The position numbers and the translations under genes were made by a program. Shown here in pieces: positions 24,839 to 31,829 of a stretch of DNA of 64,000 nucleotides; the stretch's first letter is position 1, and each line of letters begins with the position of its first letter. Source of the stretch: Spirulina subsalsa FACHB-351 (GTDB lineage: Bacteria; Cyanobacteriota; Cyanobacteriia; Cyanobacteriales; Spirulinaceae); the NCBI RefSeq assembly GCF_026130165.1, contig NZ_JAIHOM010000007.1, forward strand, positions 1 through 64,000, read 5' to 3'. The notes under the pieces were generated by a model that saw only the letters and a program-made list of their open reading frames with translations, was not told where the DNA came from and did not search any database.

Positions 24839-25411
24839 TTAAGACCCGCCATGACTACGGGGATCTTCGCCGCTTTGGGGTTTCACCTTGGCTTGAAAGG
24901 CGGACACTTTCCCGGTTTGGTTGGCGTAGGGGAGAGTCTGCTGGGCAATGAGGGCCTCTAGATCCGCTTTGAGAACGGATTTGGGCTGTTCTCCGATGGT
25001 TTGGGCGATCGCCTCTCCCTGACTGTTAAAATAGACAAAATGGGGAATCCCATCCACCCGATAGCGCAAGACCTCGGGCAACCATTTAGTATTGTCTACA
25101 TTCAACATCGCAAAATTAACCTGATTGCCATAGTCGGCCTTGACTTCCCCTAAATCTTTGGCCATTGCCTGACAACTGGTACACCAATTAGCATAAAATT
25201 CCATCAGTGTGGGTTTGCCATTGTTTAGAGCCACTTCTAGGGGAGTCGCTTGGGCGGCCTGGGTTTCAAGGGACGATACTCCCGTTTCTGTTTGCAAGCC
25301 CCAAACAAGGGTAGCACTTAATAACACAGCCACCAGAGCTAGAACAAGGTTGCGTAGCCGTTGATAGGGTTTAGGATTGGATTCTGTGGGGTTCGTGGTG
25401 GGATCTGTCAT
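24839..25411 (-). CDS. txlA: Thioredoxin-like membrane protein TxlA
   Basis: Membrane-anchored thioredoxin-fold protein of 190 residues: one N-terminal transmembrane helix (about 22-40), then a thioredoxin domain with active site WCTSC (C77 and C80) and the cis-Pro in VDGIPHFVYF. TxlA and its plant relative HCF164 pass reducing equivalents across the thylakoid or cytoplasmic membrane and are needed for cytochrome b6f/photosystem assembly. The catalytic domain probably faces the lumen or periplasm. The last 25 residues are polar and not part of the fold. It is the first gene of a possible txlA-CPBP pair. Confidence 0.9.
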   Translation of the reverse strand: MTDPTTNPTESNPKPYQRLRNLVLALVAVLLSATLVWGLQTETGVSSLETQAAQATPLEVALNNGKPTLMEFYANWCTSCQAMAKDLGEVKADYGNQVNFAMLNVDNTKWLPEVLRYRVDGIPHFVYFNSQGEAIAQTIGEQPKSVLKADLEALIAQQTLPYANQTGKVSAFQAKVKPQSGEDPRSHGGS

Positions 25412-25447
25412 AGAATTACTGGGCGATAAAATGACTCTGGGTCTATT

Positions 25448-25483
25448 TTGACATCTTCATCGCCCTAGAAGGACGATGATTCC
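25448..25483 (+). mobile_element. Solo IS200/IS605-type end hairpin
   Basis: TTGAC, then stem CATCG / CGATG around CCCTAGAAGGA, then GATTCCC. The loop resembles the CCTAGAAGG core of the hairpin at 9647-9673. No tnpB sequence is adjacent. Confidence 0.55.
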
Positions 25484-25583
25484 CAAACCGGATCAAAGGT
25501 TGTCCTGCTTCTTCCCTGCGGTAGCATAGTAGTAATGCCCCTTCATGGCCTGGTAAGGGGATGGGGTTTCTCAGAGGAAGATC

Positions 25584-25988
25584 ATGAAAAAGCGAGTCAC
25601 TCTTACTTTCCCCAGACGGGCGGTGCAAATGCCTGTCACTTATCGACTAGCCAAAGATTTTAATGTGGCGACTAATATTATTCGCGCTCAAGTCGCCCCC
25701 AATCAAGTGGGGAAGTTAGTCGTGGAATTGTTGGGGGATATTGATGAAATGGATGCGGCCATAGAATGGATGCGATCGCAAGATATCACCGTTTCCCTCG
25801 CCAGTCGCGAAATCCTGATTGATGAGGAAAGTTGTGTAGACTGTGGTTTGTGTACTGGAGTTTGCCCCACTCAAGCCTTAATCTTAGATCCAGACACCTA
25901 TCAACTCAAATTTACGCGATCGCGCTGTGTCGTCTGCGAGCAATGTATTCCCGCTTGTCCTGTGCAGGCTATTTCTACTAATTTTTGA
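25584..25988 (+). CDS. NIL domain-containing 2x[4Fe-4S] ferredoxin
   Basis: Product of 134 residues preceded by AGAGGAAGATC. The N-terminal NIL domain (about 3-75) is a small ferredoxin-like fold, known as the methionine-binding regulatory domain in MetN transporters. The C-terminal bacterial-type ferredoxin has eight cluster cysteines: C84, C87, C90, C94 and C115, C118, C121, C125 (CVDCGLCTGVC and CVVCEQCIPAC). NIL-ferredoxins are widespread in cyanobacteria and their electron partners are undefined. It ends about 17 bases before the next gene, a kinase-like protein, and is probably co-transcribed with it. Confidence 0.92.
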   Translation: MKKRVTLTFPRRAVQMPVTYRLAKDFNVATNIIRAQVAPNQVGKLVVELLGDIDEMDAAIEWMRSQDITVSLASREILIDEESCVDCGLCTGVCPTQALILDPDTYQLKFTRSRCVVCEQCIPACPVQAISTNF

Positions 25989-26005
25989 GGATCCGGGTTT
26001 TTCCC

Positions 26006-27391
26006 ATGTCCATGCACAATTCCCTCAATTCTTCCCCTGTCTCTTACTTCAGTTCCACCCTCCACGACCTCAGTTTAGAGTCTACCCTCGCCCAATTATC
26101 CCTATTTTCCTGTGTCGTCTCTACTGAACAAACAGGAACAGAATTAGCCGCCATTTTTGAGCAGTATCCTCAGTTACCGGGTGCCATTTTAGTCGATACC
26201 CAAGACAAAACCCCCCAATTTGTCGGCATGATCTCTCGGCGACAACTCCTAGAATACTTGTTACTCCCCCACGGTATCGAGTTATTTTTACCCCGTCCTC
26301 TCGCTATTTTACACCACTACCAGCGCGGCGAAACCCTAGTTCTCAAGGGAGATACACACATCTTAGAAGGCAATCGTCAAGCCTTAAGGCGATCGCCCAC
26401 TCTCATCACAGAACCCATTATCGTCCAATTAGACCCCCAAACCTACCATATTTTAGACTTTGGACAACTGAGTTTAGTCGCTTGGCAAATTCGCGGCATT
26501 GAGACACAAATCCGTTACGAACGCAGCCAAGCCCAAATGATTCAAAGTGAAAAAATGGCTAGCTTAGGGCGCTTAGTCGATGGAGTCGCCCACGAAATTT
26601 TAGATCCCGTCGGCTTTATTTGGGGCAACCTCACCTATATTTCCCGCTACAGCGATCAACTCATGGAACTTCTTCAAGCTTATGAGAAGATTTTACCCAC
26701 CCCCCCCACTTGGATTCAAGACCTACAAGAAGACATCGAACTGGACTATCTCAAACAAGATTTGTCCCGTATTGTTAACAGTATTACCACCGGAGCGCAA
26801 CGGCTGAAAACCTTAGCCAGTAGCCTACAAAACTTTTGTCATGTTGATGAAGTTTACCCCAAACCTGCGGATATTCATAGCTGCTTAGATGGGATTTTAT
26901 TACTCCTAAAAAGTCGGATTAGTCGTGAGATAAGAATTGTAAAAAAATATGGACAATTGCCCCCAGTTATGTGTTACTCAGGCAAACTGAGTCAAGTTTT
27001 TATTAATATTTTTACCCAAGCCATTAACTCATTATTAGAACAAGCTGTTACTCAAGAAATAGCCCAAGAATTTGATCATCCTATCCCCAACCATGATCCC
27101 GCTCAAATTACCATTATTACCCAAGTTATTTCCCGCAATATGTCATCAGAATCAACCCTAGAGATGCGTTTCATCTCCATTCGCATTATTGATAATGGTC
27201 CCGGGATGAGTCAAGCTGAATATCAACAATTTATGGATTCTTTTTCTCTTAAAAATAGGGCAGATATTGAAACCAGTTGGGCGGTGAGTTACCAGATTAT
27301 CACCGCCAAACACGGGGGAGAATTTTGGGTTAAATCCCAGTTAGGATTCGGCACAGAATTTGAAATATTACTCCCCCTTGGTGAAGGGTGA
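26006..27391 (+). CDS. CBS-like/histidine-kinase-like protein with degenerate ATPase motifs
   Basis: Product of about 461 residues; the ATG (MSMHNS) is chosen over an upstream TTG. The N-terminal 150 residues resemble the CBS-pair-like input domain of several cyanobacterial regulators (FVGMISRRQLLEYL, LFLPRPL). After a short coiled coil comes the HisKA region with MASLGRLVDGVAHEI, the His in place. The ATPase is damaged: the N-box reads NIFTQAINSL (Gln where the Mg-binding Asn is expected), the G1 box DNGPGMS is intact, and the G2 box (normally GTGLGLA) reads TSWAVSYQ. The kinase at 43723-46365 has the same subfamily layout with all boxes intact. This one is probably catalytically weak or dead. 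Overall a pseudokinase-like partner of the NIL-ferredoxin. Confidence 0.8.
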   Translation: MSMHNSLNSSPVSYFSSTLHDLSLESTLAQLSLFSCVVSTEQTGTELAAIFEQYPQLPGAILVDTQDKTPQFVGMISRRQLLEYLLLPHGIELFLPRPLAILHHYQRGETLVLKGDTHILEGNRQALRRSPTLITEPIIVQLDPQTYHILDFGQLSLVAWQIRGIETQIRYERSQAQMIQSEKMASLGRLVDGVAHEILDPVGFIWGNLTYISRYSDQLMELLQAYEKILPTPPTWIQDLQEDIELDYLKQDLSRIVNSITTGAQRLKTLASSLQNFCHVDEVYPKPADIHSCLDGILLLLKSRISREIRIVKKYGQLPPVMCYSGKLSQVFINIFTQAINSLLEQAVTQEIAQEFDHPIPNHDPAQITIITQVISRNMSSESTLEMRFISIRIIDNGPGMSQAEYQQFMDSFSLKNRADIETSWAVSYQIITAKHGGEFWVKSQLGFGTEFEILLPLGEG

Positions 27392-27402
27392 TTGGTGGAC
27401 TC

Positions 27403-27549
27403 ATAATTGATAATTGATAATTGATAATTATTTCCGACTCCCGACTCCCCTGCTCCCCTGAGAATTGATAATTGATAATTGTCAATTGTCAATTGTCAAT
27501 TCCCCACTCCCCCGCTCCCCTGCTCCCCAACTTATTCAGCAAGTCCTAT
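27403..27549. repeat. Heptanucleotide tandem repeats
   Basis: Three neighbouring 7-mer arrays: AATTGAT units at about 27404-27430; AATTGAT turning into AATTGTC units at about 27463-27501; and GC-rich CTCCCCT/GCTCCCC units at 27435-27460 and 27502-27530. The block ends with AACTTATTCAGCAAGTCCTA, also seen in variant form at 43705-43727. Confidence 0.85.
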
Positions 27550-27550
27550 G

Positions 27551-28537
27551 CTAGCTCAAGGTTAACATCCAAATCATGCCCCCCACCGCAATTAACCAGC
27601 CCAAAAAACACCAACGCATTAATCCTAAAGCTTGGTAAATAATCTCCGGTGTAATGGGATTAATTGCCTCTCCTAATAACGGTTTTGTCCTCACTTCCCC
27701 TTGATAAGAATTAACCCCCCCTAATTGCACCCCTAAAGTAGCGGCATAAACGCATTCACTCCACCCAGAATTAGGGCTAGGATCTTGTGTCGCATCACGA
27801 CGACATACTCCTAATATATAACAGGGACGGGTAGAAAATAAGGCAATAGTTAGCACCGTTAAACGACAAGGCAACCAGGTTAAACGATCTTCTAATTGGG
27901 CGCTAAACCAGCCTAAATCTCTGTAAGGTTCGCGTAAATAACCAATCATAGAATCAAGGGTACTAGCGGCTTTATAGGCCATACAAAAGGGAACCGTACC
28001 AACCGTAGGGATAAAGATACCTAGGAGGGCATAAAATAAGGGGGCTGTGACTCCATCGGTGGCGTTTTCGGCGATGGTTTCTAATACAGCGCGCAAGATT
28101 TCCGGTTGAGATAGTTGGGCAGTATCTCGCCCTACATATAGACTTAATTTAGCCCGTGCCTGTTCTATATCTCCGTGAGATAAAGGAGTTAAAACATCCT
28201 CAGCTGCCCGCCGTAAACTTCGACCTGCAAAGCAACTAGCCAGTAAAATAATTTGTAATAAAGTGGCTAAAAGGGGGTTAATTTTTTGAGTTAAATAAAG
28301 CCCTAGCCAAGTTAAAAATCCTGTACCTATAATTAGGATCAGTCCTAAGAAAACTCCAGCGATTTTGCGAGCGGTTTTTGAATTAAATTGTTGTAGAATA
28401 ATTTGGCTCAGTTTTTGAATGATCCAGCCCATAAACTGGACGGGGTGAGGAAAATTCCAAGGATCTCCGATTAAATAATCCCAAAAGGCAGCTACACAGA
28501 CTAGAATGAATGCCTTTTCTACAACCGCATGGTACAT
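27551..28537 (-). CDS. cbiB: Adenosylcobinamide-phosphate synthase CbiB
   Basis: Integral membrane enzyme of 328 residues that attaches aminopropanol (phosphate) to adenosylcobyric acid late in (pseudo)cobalamin synthesis. Conserved stretches include DYLIGDPWNFPHPVQFMGWII at the N-terminus, SLYVGRDTAQLSQPEI, ETIAENATDGVTAPLFYALLG and the YKAASTLDSMIGY segment typical of CbiB/CobD. About five transmembrane helices. The ATG lies inside the end of the upstream TPR gene (19-base overlap), so the two are translationally coupled. No other cobalamin gene is in the window. Confidence 0.94.
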   Translation of the reverse strand: MYHAVVEKAFILVCVAAFWDYLIGDPWNFPHPVQFMGWIIQKLSQIILQQFNSKTARKIAGVFLGLILIIGTGFLTWLGLYLTQKINPLLATLLQIILLASCFAGRSLRRAAEDVLTPLSHGDIEQARAKLSLYVGRDTAQLSQPEILRAVLETIAENATDGVTAPLFYALLGIFIPTVGTVPFCMAYKAASTLDSMIGYLREPYRDLGWFSAQLEDRLTWLPCRLTVLTIALFSTRPCYILGVCRRDATQDPSPNSGWSECVYAATLGVQLGGVNSYQGEVRTKPLLGEAINPITPEIIYQALGLMRWCFLGWLIAVGGMIWMLTLS

Positions 28538-28992
28538 TCTAGAATGAGTTTCTGGTTAATGGTTGCATAGGGTTGGATTTCTAAGGCTTTGCGGAAGGCA
28601 TGAATGGCAGGTTTATATTTACCTACGGCGGCATAACATAAGCCTAAACCATGCCACGCGCCAAAGTGAATGGGGTTAAGTTCTACTACTTTTTGACAGT
28701 CTTTTTGTGATTTTAAGTAACGAGATTGGGTATAATACAAAACAGCGCGGCGATTCCAAGCTTCGGCAAAATCAGGGTAGTTTTGAATGGTTTTAGTCAG
28801 AATTTGTTCTGCTTTGGTGAACTCTCCATTATCTAATAAAGCTTGAGCGCGCTTTAAGTATTCTAAGCCTAATTCCCCTTTTTGGTTTAACCACAAGTTC
28901 CAAAATTCTGCGGTGGCTTGTTCGCGAATGCCCTCATCTGGATCTTTGAGTTGGGCAAGGAGTTGCAGGGTTTGAATATCAAAGTCTTTCAT
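28519..28992 (-). CDS. TPR-repeat protein overlapping cbiB
   Basis: Small protein of 157 residues with about three tetratricopeptide repeats in residues 45-150 (GEFTKAEQILTKTIQNYPDF, AEAWNRRAVLYYTQSRYL, HFGAWHGLGLCYAAVGKYKP and AIHAFRKALEIQP). TPRs mediate protein-protein contacts. The N-terminal 35 residues contain a HEAT-like stretch (LLAQLKDPDEGIREQATAEF). No signal peptide. The 3' end overlaps the first 19 bases of cbiB in another frame, which argues for co-expression, though no functional link to cobalamin is known. Confidence 0.8.
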   Translation of the reverse strand: MKDFDIQTLQLLAQLKDPDEGIREQATAEFWNLWLNQKGELGLEYLKRAQALLDNGEFTKAEQILTKTIQNYPDFAEAWNRRAVLYYTQSRYLKSQKDCQKVVELNPIHFGAWHGLGLCYAAVGKYKPAIHAFRKALEIQPYATINQKLILECTMRL

Positions 28993-29047
28993 AGATGTTA
29001 GGGGATAGGGATTGGGGGAAATACGGGCATAATTGGCCAGCTTTGTG

Positions 29048-29077
29048 GTAGGGGGTAACTCGTGAATTACCCCCTAC
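29048..29077. repeat. Perfect palindrome
   Basis: GTAGGGGGTAA / TTACCCCCTAC, 11-base perfect arms and an 8-base loop. Palindromes of this type (GTAGGGG...CCCCTAC) are dispersed between genes in many cyanobacteria. It may also serve as the terminator of the small gene at 29195. Confidence 0.65.
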
Positions 29078-29194
29078 AATATGGGTTAAATGTCCAAAAC
29101 TATGACAACTTCAATAGGATGGTGATAATTGACAATTGATGGGCGTTAACCTACTAACAATTTGGACGGTTAATCTTAGCGGTTGATCAGGGAT

Positions 29195-29395
29195 TTACTG
29201 GTCTTTTTTGTCGTCTTTGTTGAGGTCAGGAATGAAGTCGGGGCGATCTTTGTCTTCCCAGCCGGGGGGACGTTTGGAGTTATACCAGGCGAGGGAACCG
29301 AAGACGACGGCGGCAATGAAGCCGACGACGTAGACGGCGGTGAAGGAGAAGGGGAGGGCGTTGGCGGCGGCGAGGATGTCTAAGGGTGTTTCCAT
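29195..29395 (-). CDS. psb35: Small single-span protein, probably Psb35
   Basis: Product of 66 residues with one transmembrane helix (about 15-40, LPFSFTAVYVVGFIAAVVFG) followed by SLAWYNSKRPPGWEDKDRPD and a charged tail rich in Lys and Asp. The TAVYVVGF...AWYNSKRP..WE..DRP signature is, as I recall it, that of the cyanobacterial Psb35 (Ssl2148) family, a small photosystem II assembly factor linked to CP47 and high-light-inducible proteins. The ATG is clear but the ribosome-binding site is weak. Family assignment is from memory of the motif. Confidence 0.7.
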   Translation of the reverse strand: METPLDILAAANALPFSFTAVYVVGFIAAVVFGSLAWYNSKRPPGWEDKDRPDFIPDLNKDDKKDQ

Positions 29396-29453
29396 AATTG
29401 GCTTGTCAACTTTTGATGCTCATTAGTGGCGATCCTACCAGAATTTGGGGGGA

Positions 29454-30380
29454 TCAGGGGAGGGGTAGAAAGGGGGTAAGGGCTTCTAGGATGGGCTGGG
29501 GGCAACTGGCGGCGGCATCGTGGCCGCAGTTGGGGAGGATTTGCAGTTGGGCGTTGGGAAGGGCTTGCTGGAGGGTTTTTCCTTGGGGTAGGGGGAACCA
29601 ATGATCTTGATCTCCCCAGAGGAGGAGGGTGGGCTGGGTTATTTGGGGGAGTTTGGCTTGAATGTTGCGGATGGTGTTGGGTTTTTGTTGGACGAGGGAC
29701 TCGATTTCTCGACAAGCTTGTTGGAGGGCTTGGCCGTATTGGGCGATCGCACCGGGAAATTCAATATAAGGGTAGGTAATCCAGTACACATCTTCGAGGG
29801 TGATTAAACTGGGATCGGTGACTAATTCCCGTCGGGAAAAACGGGTAATTTCCCGAATGAGGGGGGCGAGGGGTTTACTGAGACGGGCTTGATCAAACCA
29901 TTGGATGAGGGAGAAGGGCAAGCGGGCGATCGCAGGCATCCACCAACTGGGCAGGGTATCCAAGAAAATCGGTACGTTGATCAACACCATTTTCTCGCAT
30001 AACTGGGGATATTCTTCCACCAAGCCTAAGCTGATTAATGCTCCCAAGGATTGGGCGATGAGAATGACAGGTTGATCACATAAGGCCCTAATTACCCGTT
30101 GTAATTCGATAATTTCATGACCGATGGGTTCAATTTGTTGGGGTTTGTCGGAAAAGCCATTCCCTTTGAGATCCACGCAAATCACCCGGAAAGATTGGGC
30201 TAGAGGGTCAATCAGATGTCGCCAGCTATAACTCCAACTGCCGATTCCATGCACTAATAACAGGGGCTGCCCGGTGCCTTTTTCTCCGTAGGCGATTTTA
30301 ACCTCTCGTCCGGTGGCATCGGGGATGATCAGGCTTTGTTGTCCTTGGGGAAAGGTGGTTTCCCACCAGTTGCTTGGCAT
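29454..30380 (-). CDS. Alpha/beta-fold hydrolase
   Basis: Cytoplasmic hydrolase of 308 residues. The oxyanion-hole motif is LLVHGIGSWSYSW, the nucleophile elbow is IAQSLGAL (Ser, with Ala in place of the usual first Gly), a candidate acid is the Asp in LWGDQDHWFP, and the catalytic His is in NCGHDAA. Between them lies a cap of about 90 residues. Related cyanobacterial proteins are often annotated as haloalkane dehalogenase or epoxide hydrolase-like, without evidence. The substrate is unknown. It lies between the psb35-like gene and a membrane protein, all on the minus strand but with spacers. Confidence 0.85.
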   Translation of the reverse strand: MPSNWWETTFPQGQQSLIIPDATGREVKIAYGEKGTGQPLLLVHGIGSWSYSWRHLIDPLAQSFRVICVDLKGNGFSDKPQQIEPIGHEIIELQRVIRALCDQPVILIAQSLGALISLGLVEEYPQLCEKMVLINVPIFLDTLPSWWMPAIARLPFSLIQWFDQARLSKPLAPLIREITRFSRRELVTDPSLITLEDVYWITYPYIEFPGAIAQYGQALQQACREIESLVQQKPNTIRNIQAKLPQITQPTLLLWGDQDHWFPLPQGKTLQQALPNAQLQILPNCGHDAAASCPQPILEALTPFLPLP

Positions 30381-30456
30381 AAGGGCGAGGAATGAGTAAA
30401 AATCAACAATTATTAATTATTAATTCTCAAGAGGACTCGGGGCTTTTCCGCGTCTA

Positions 30457-31695
30457 CTAAAAACTTTGCCCGACGAAGATGGAACGCACCTCCCCATCCC
30501 GGCGAATAATGGCATTTTGACCGTTAGCATCGACTAGGGTCCAACCACTCTCCCCGATGGTTTCCCCGATGGTGATGCGTTGGGTGCTGCTACCAATGCG
30601 GAAGAGGGCGGCGGTGCGATCGCCAGATTCCAAAATTCCGACCAGTTTATGGGTATTCCCTAAAGCGGTTTGAGTGGGGCTAGGACTGGCTTGGGGGGCA
30701 TCAGGAGAGGCTACATCTTCCGGTTCCGGCACGTTGGGCAATTCGGAACGACTGACACCAGCCCGCGCCGCAGGGGTTTCCGGAGCCGCAGCGACTGGAG
30801 AGGGAGAAGGGGCGGGGGATTGGGCGGCACGAGGAGAGGGTGCAGGGGGGGCGGGAGGACTGGGAGCCGCTTGAGGACTCGGACTGGGGCTAGGACTGGC
30901 TTGAGGGGCAGGGGAAGCGGCCGGAGAGGGTGGTAATAGGCTGCTAACGGAAGGATTGGGGGGGTAAATGGGGATATACACCCGTTCTACGACTTGGGGG
31001 GATTGACCGGGGATGGCGGGTAAACCACTGGCTACGGGGGAGGTGCTGCCTTCTGGGGGGGCGGATCTGGCTTTGGTTTCGATGACTTCAAGCGATCGCT
31101 GCATATAGCGCACAAACTGGGCATCTTCCCCAGAAATCGGCACCCAGACGTACTGAGAGCGAGAACGCACCCCCTGTAAAAAGGCTGGAGGCCATTCTAG
31201 CTTACCTTCGTTCACCAGCCACGCCACAACCCCGACAAAGGAAACACAGGCCACCCCGAATACAATCTTATCGGCGTGTTCAAGCCATGAGATATTTTTG
31301 AAGGTGGTCGCCCACTTTCCGCCTTTCCCCGTGGCTGTTGGGTCTGCTTTAGCCCCTTTGTGGCGCGTTTTGCCGCTCCCTTGACTGGACCGAGATTGGG
31401 TAGACTGGAGTTGGGTGGTCTGGCTGTTGGTCGTGGGATTTTCAGCTAAGGAGGACTGAGGGCTATTGGCGGCTGGTAAGGTTAAGGAGGGAACAACGAC
31501 CGACTCCAAGGCAACATAATCTGATTTAACCGTCTTAGTGGGTAGTTTAGCCCCTCCATCTAGGAGACGATCCACATCATCAAAAAGGTCATCCATCAGA
31601 GCATCTGCATCCTGTTCAATCGACCACGGCTGAAGGGGAGCCGTTTCAGGAAAGGGTTGTCTTGGGCGATTGTTATAGCTCACATCCTCAGACAT
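30457..31695 (-). CDS. Membrane protein with Pro/Ser/Ala-rich linker and PilP/GspC-like C-terminus
   Basis: Product of 412 residues from the ATG preceded by AGAGGAAACGATTT; an ATG ten codons upstream lacks a site. The acidic N-terminus contains EQDADALMDDLFDDVDRLLD. One transmembrane helix lies near residues 142-162 (VFGVACVSFVGVVAWLV). A long linker (about 225-340) is almost entirely Pro, Ser, Ala and Gln. The C-terminal 70 residues form a small beta domain (HKLVGILESGDRTAALFRIG, TIGESGWTLV) like the homology-region domain of GspC and PilP, which links inner-membrane to outer-membrane secretin complexes. A role in type IV pili or envelope trafficking is inferred. Confidence 0.7.
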   Translation of the reverse strand: MSEDVSYNNRPRQPFPETAPLQPWSIEQDADALMDDLFDDVDRLLDGGAKLPTKTVKSDYVALESVVVPSLTLPAANSPQSSLAENPTTNSQTTQLQSTQSRSSQGSGKTRHKGAKADPTATGKGGKWATTFKNISWLEHADKIVFGVACVSFVGVVAWLVNEGKLEWPPAFLQGVRSRSQYVWVPISGEDAQFVRYMQRSLEVIETKARSAPPEGSTSPVASGLPAIPGQSPQVVERVYIPIYPPNPSVSSLLPPSPAASPAPQASPSPSPSPQAAPSPPAPPAPSPRAAQSPAPSPSPVAAAPETPAARAGVSRSELPNVPEPEDVASPDAPQASPSPTQTALGNTHKLVGILESGDRTAALFRIGSSTQRITIGETIGESGWTLVDANGQNAIIRRDGEVRSIFVGQSF

Positions 31696-31829
31696 AAATC
31701 GTTTCCTCTGTAACACAAGCAACACTAAGAACAGTTACAGGATAGCCGAAGAACGGGCTATCCTGTGTACATTTTTTGCAAATCTATGAGTTTGGCTCTC
31801 TTGAATCGGGGGCATGAGGATTAATAACC

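Noticed and set aside
27403-27549. CRISPR array
   Set aside because: The repeats are 7-base units without spacers; no cas gene is present in the window.
29183-29383. 66-codon plus-strand ORF opposite the Psb35-like gene
   Set aside because: Gly/Glu/Val-rich antisense shadow of the recognisable small membrane protein.
30670-30936. Arg/Gly-rich plus-strand ORFs opposite the Pro-rich linker
   Set aside because: Direct consequence of Pro/Ser/Ala codons read in reverse.
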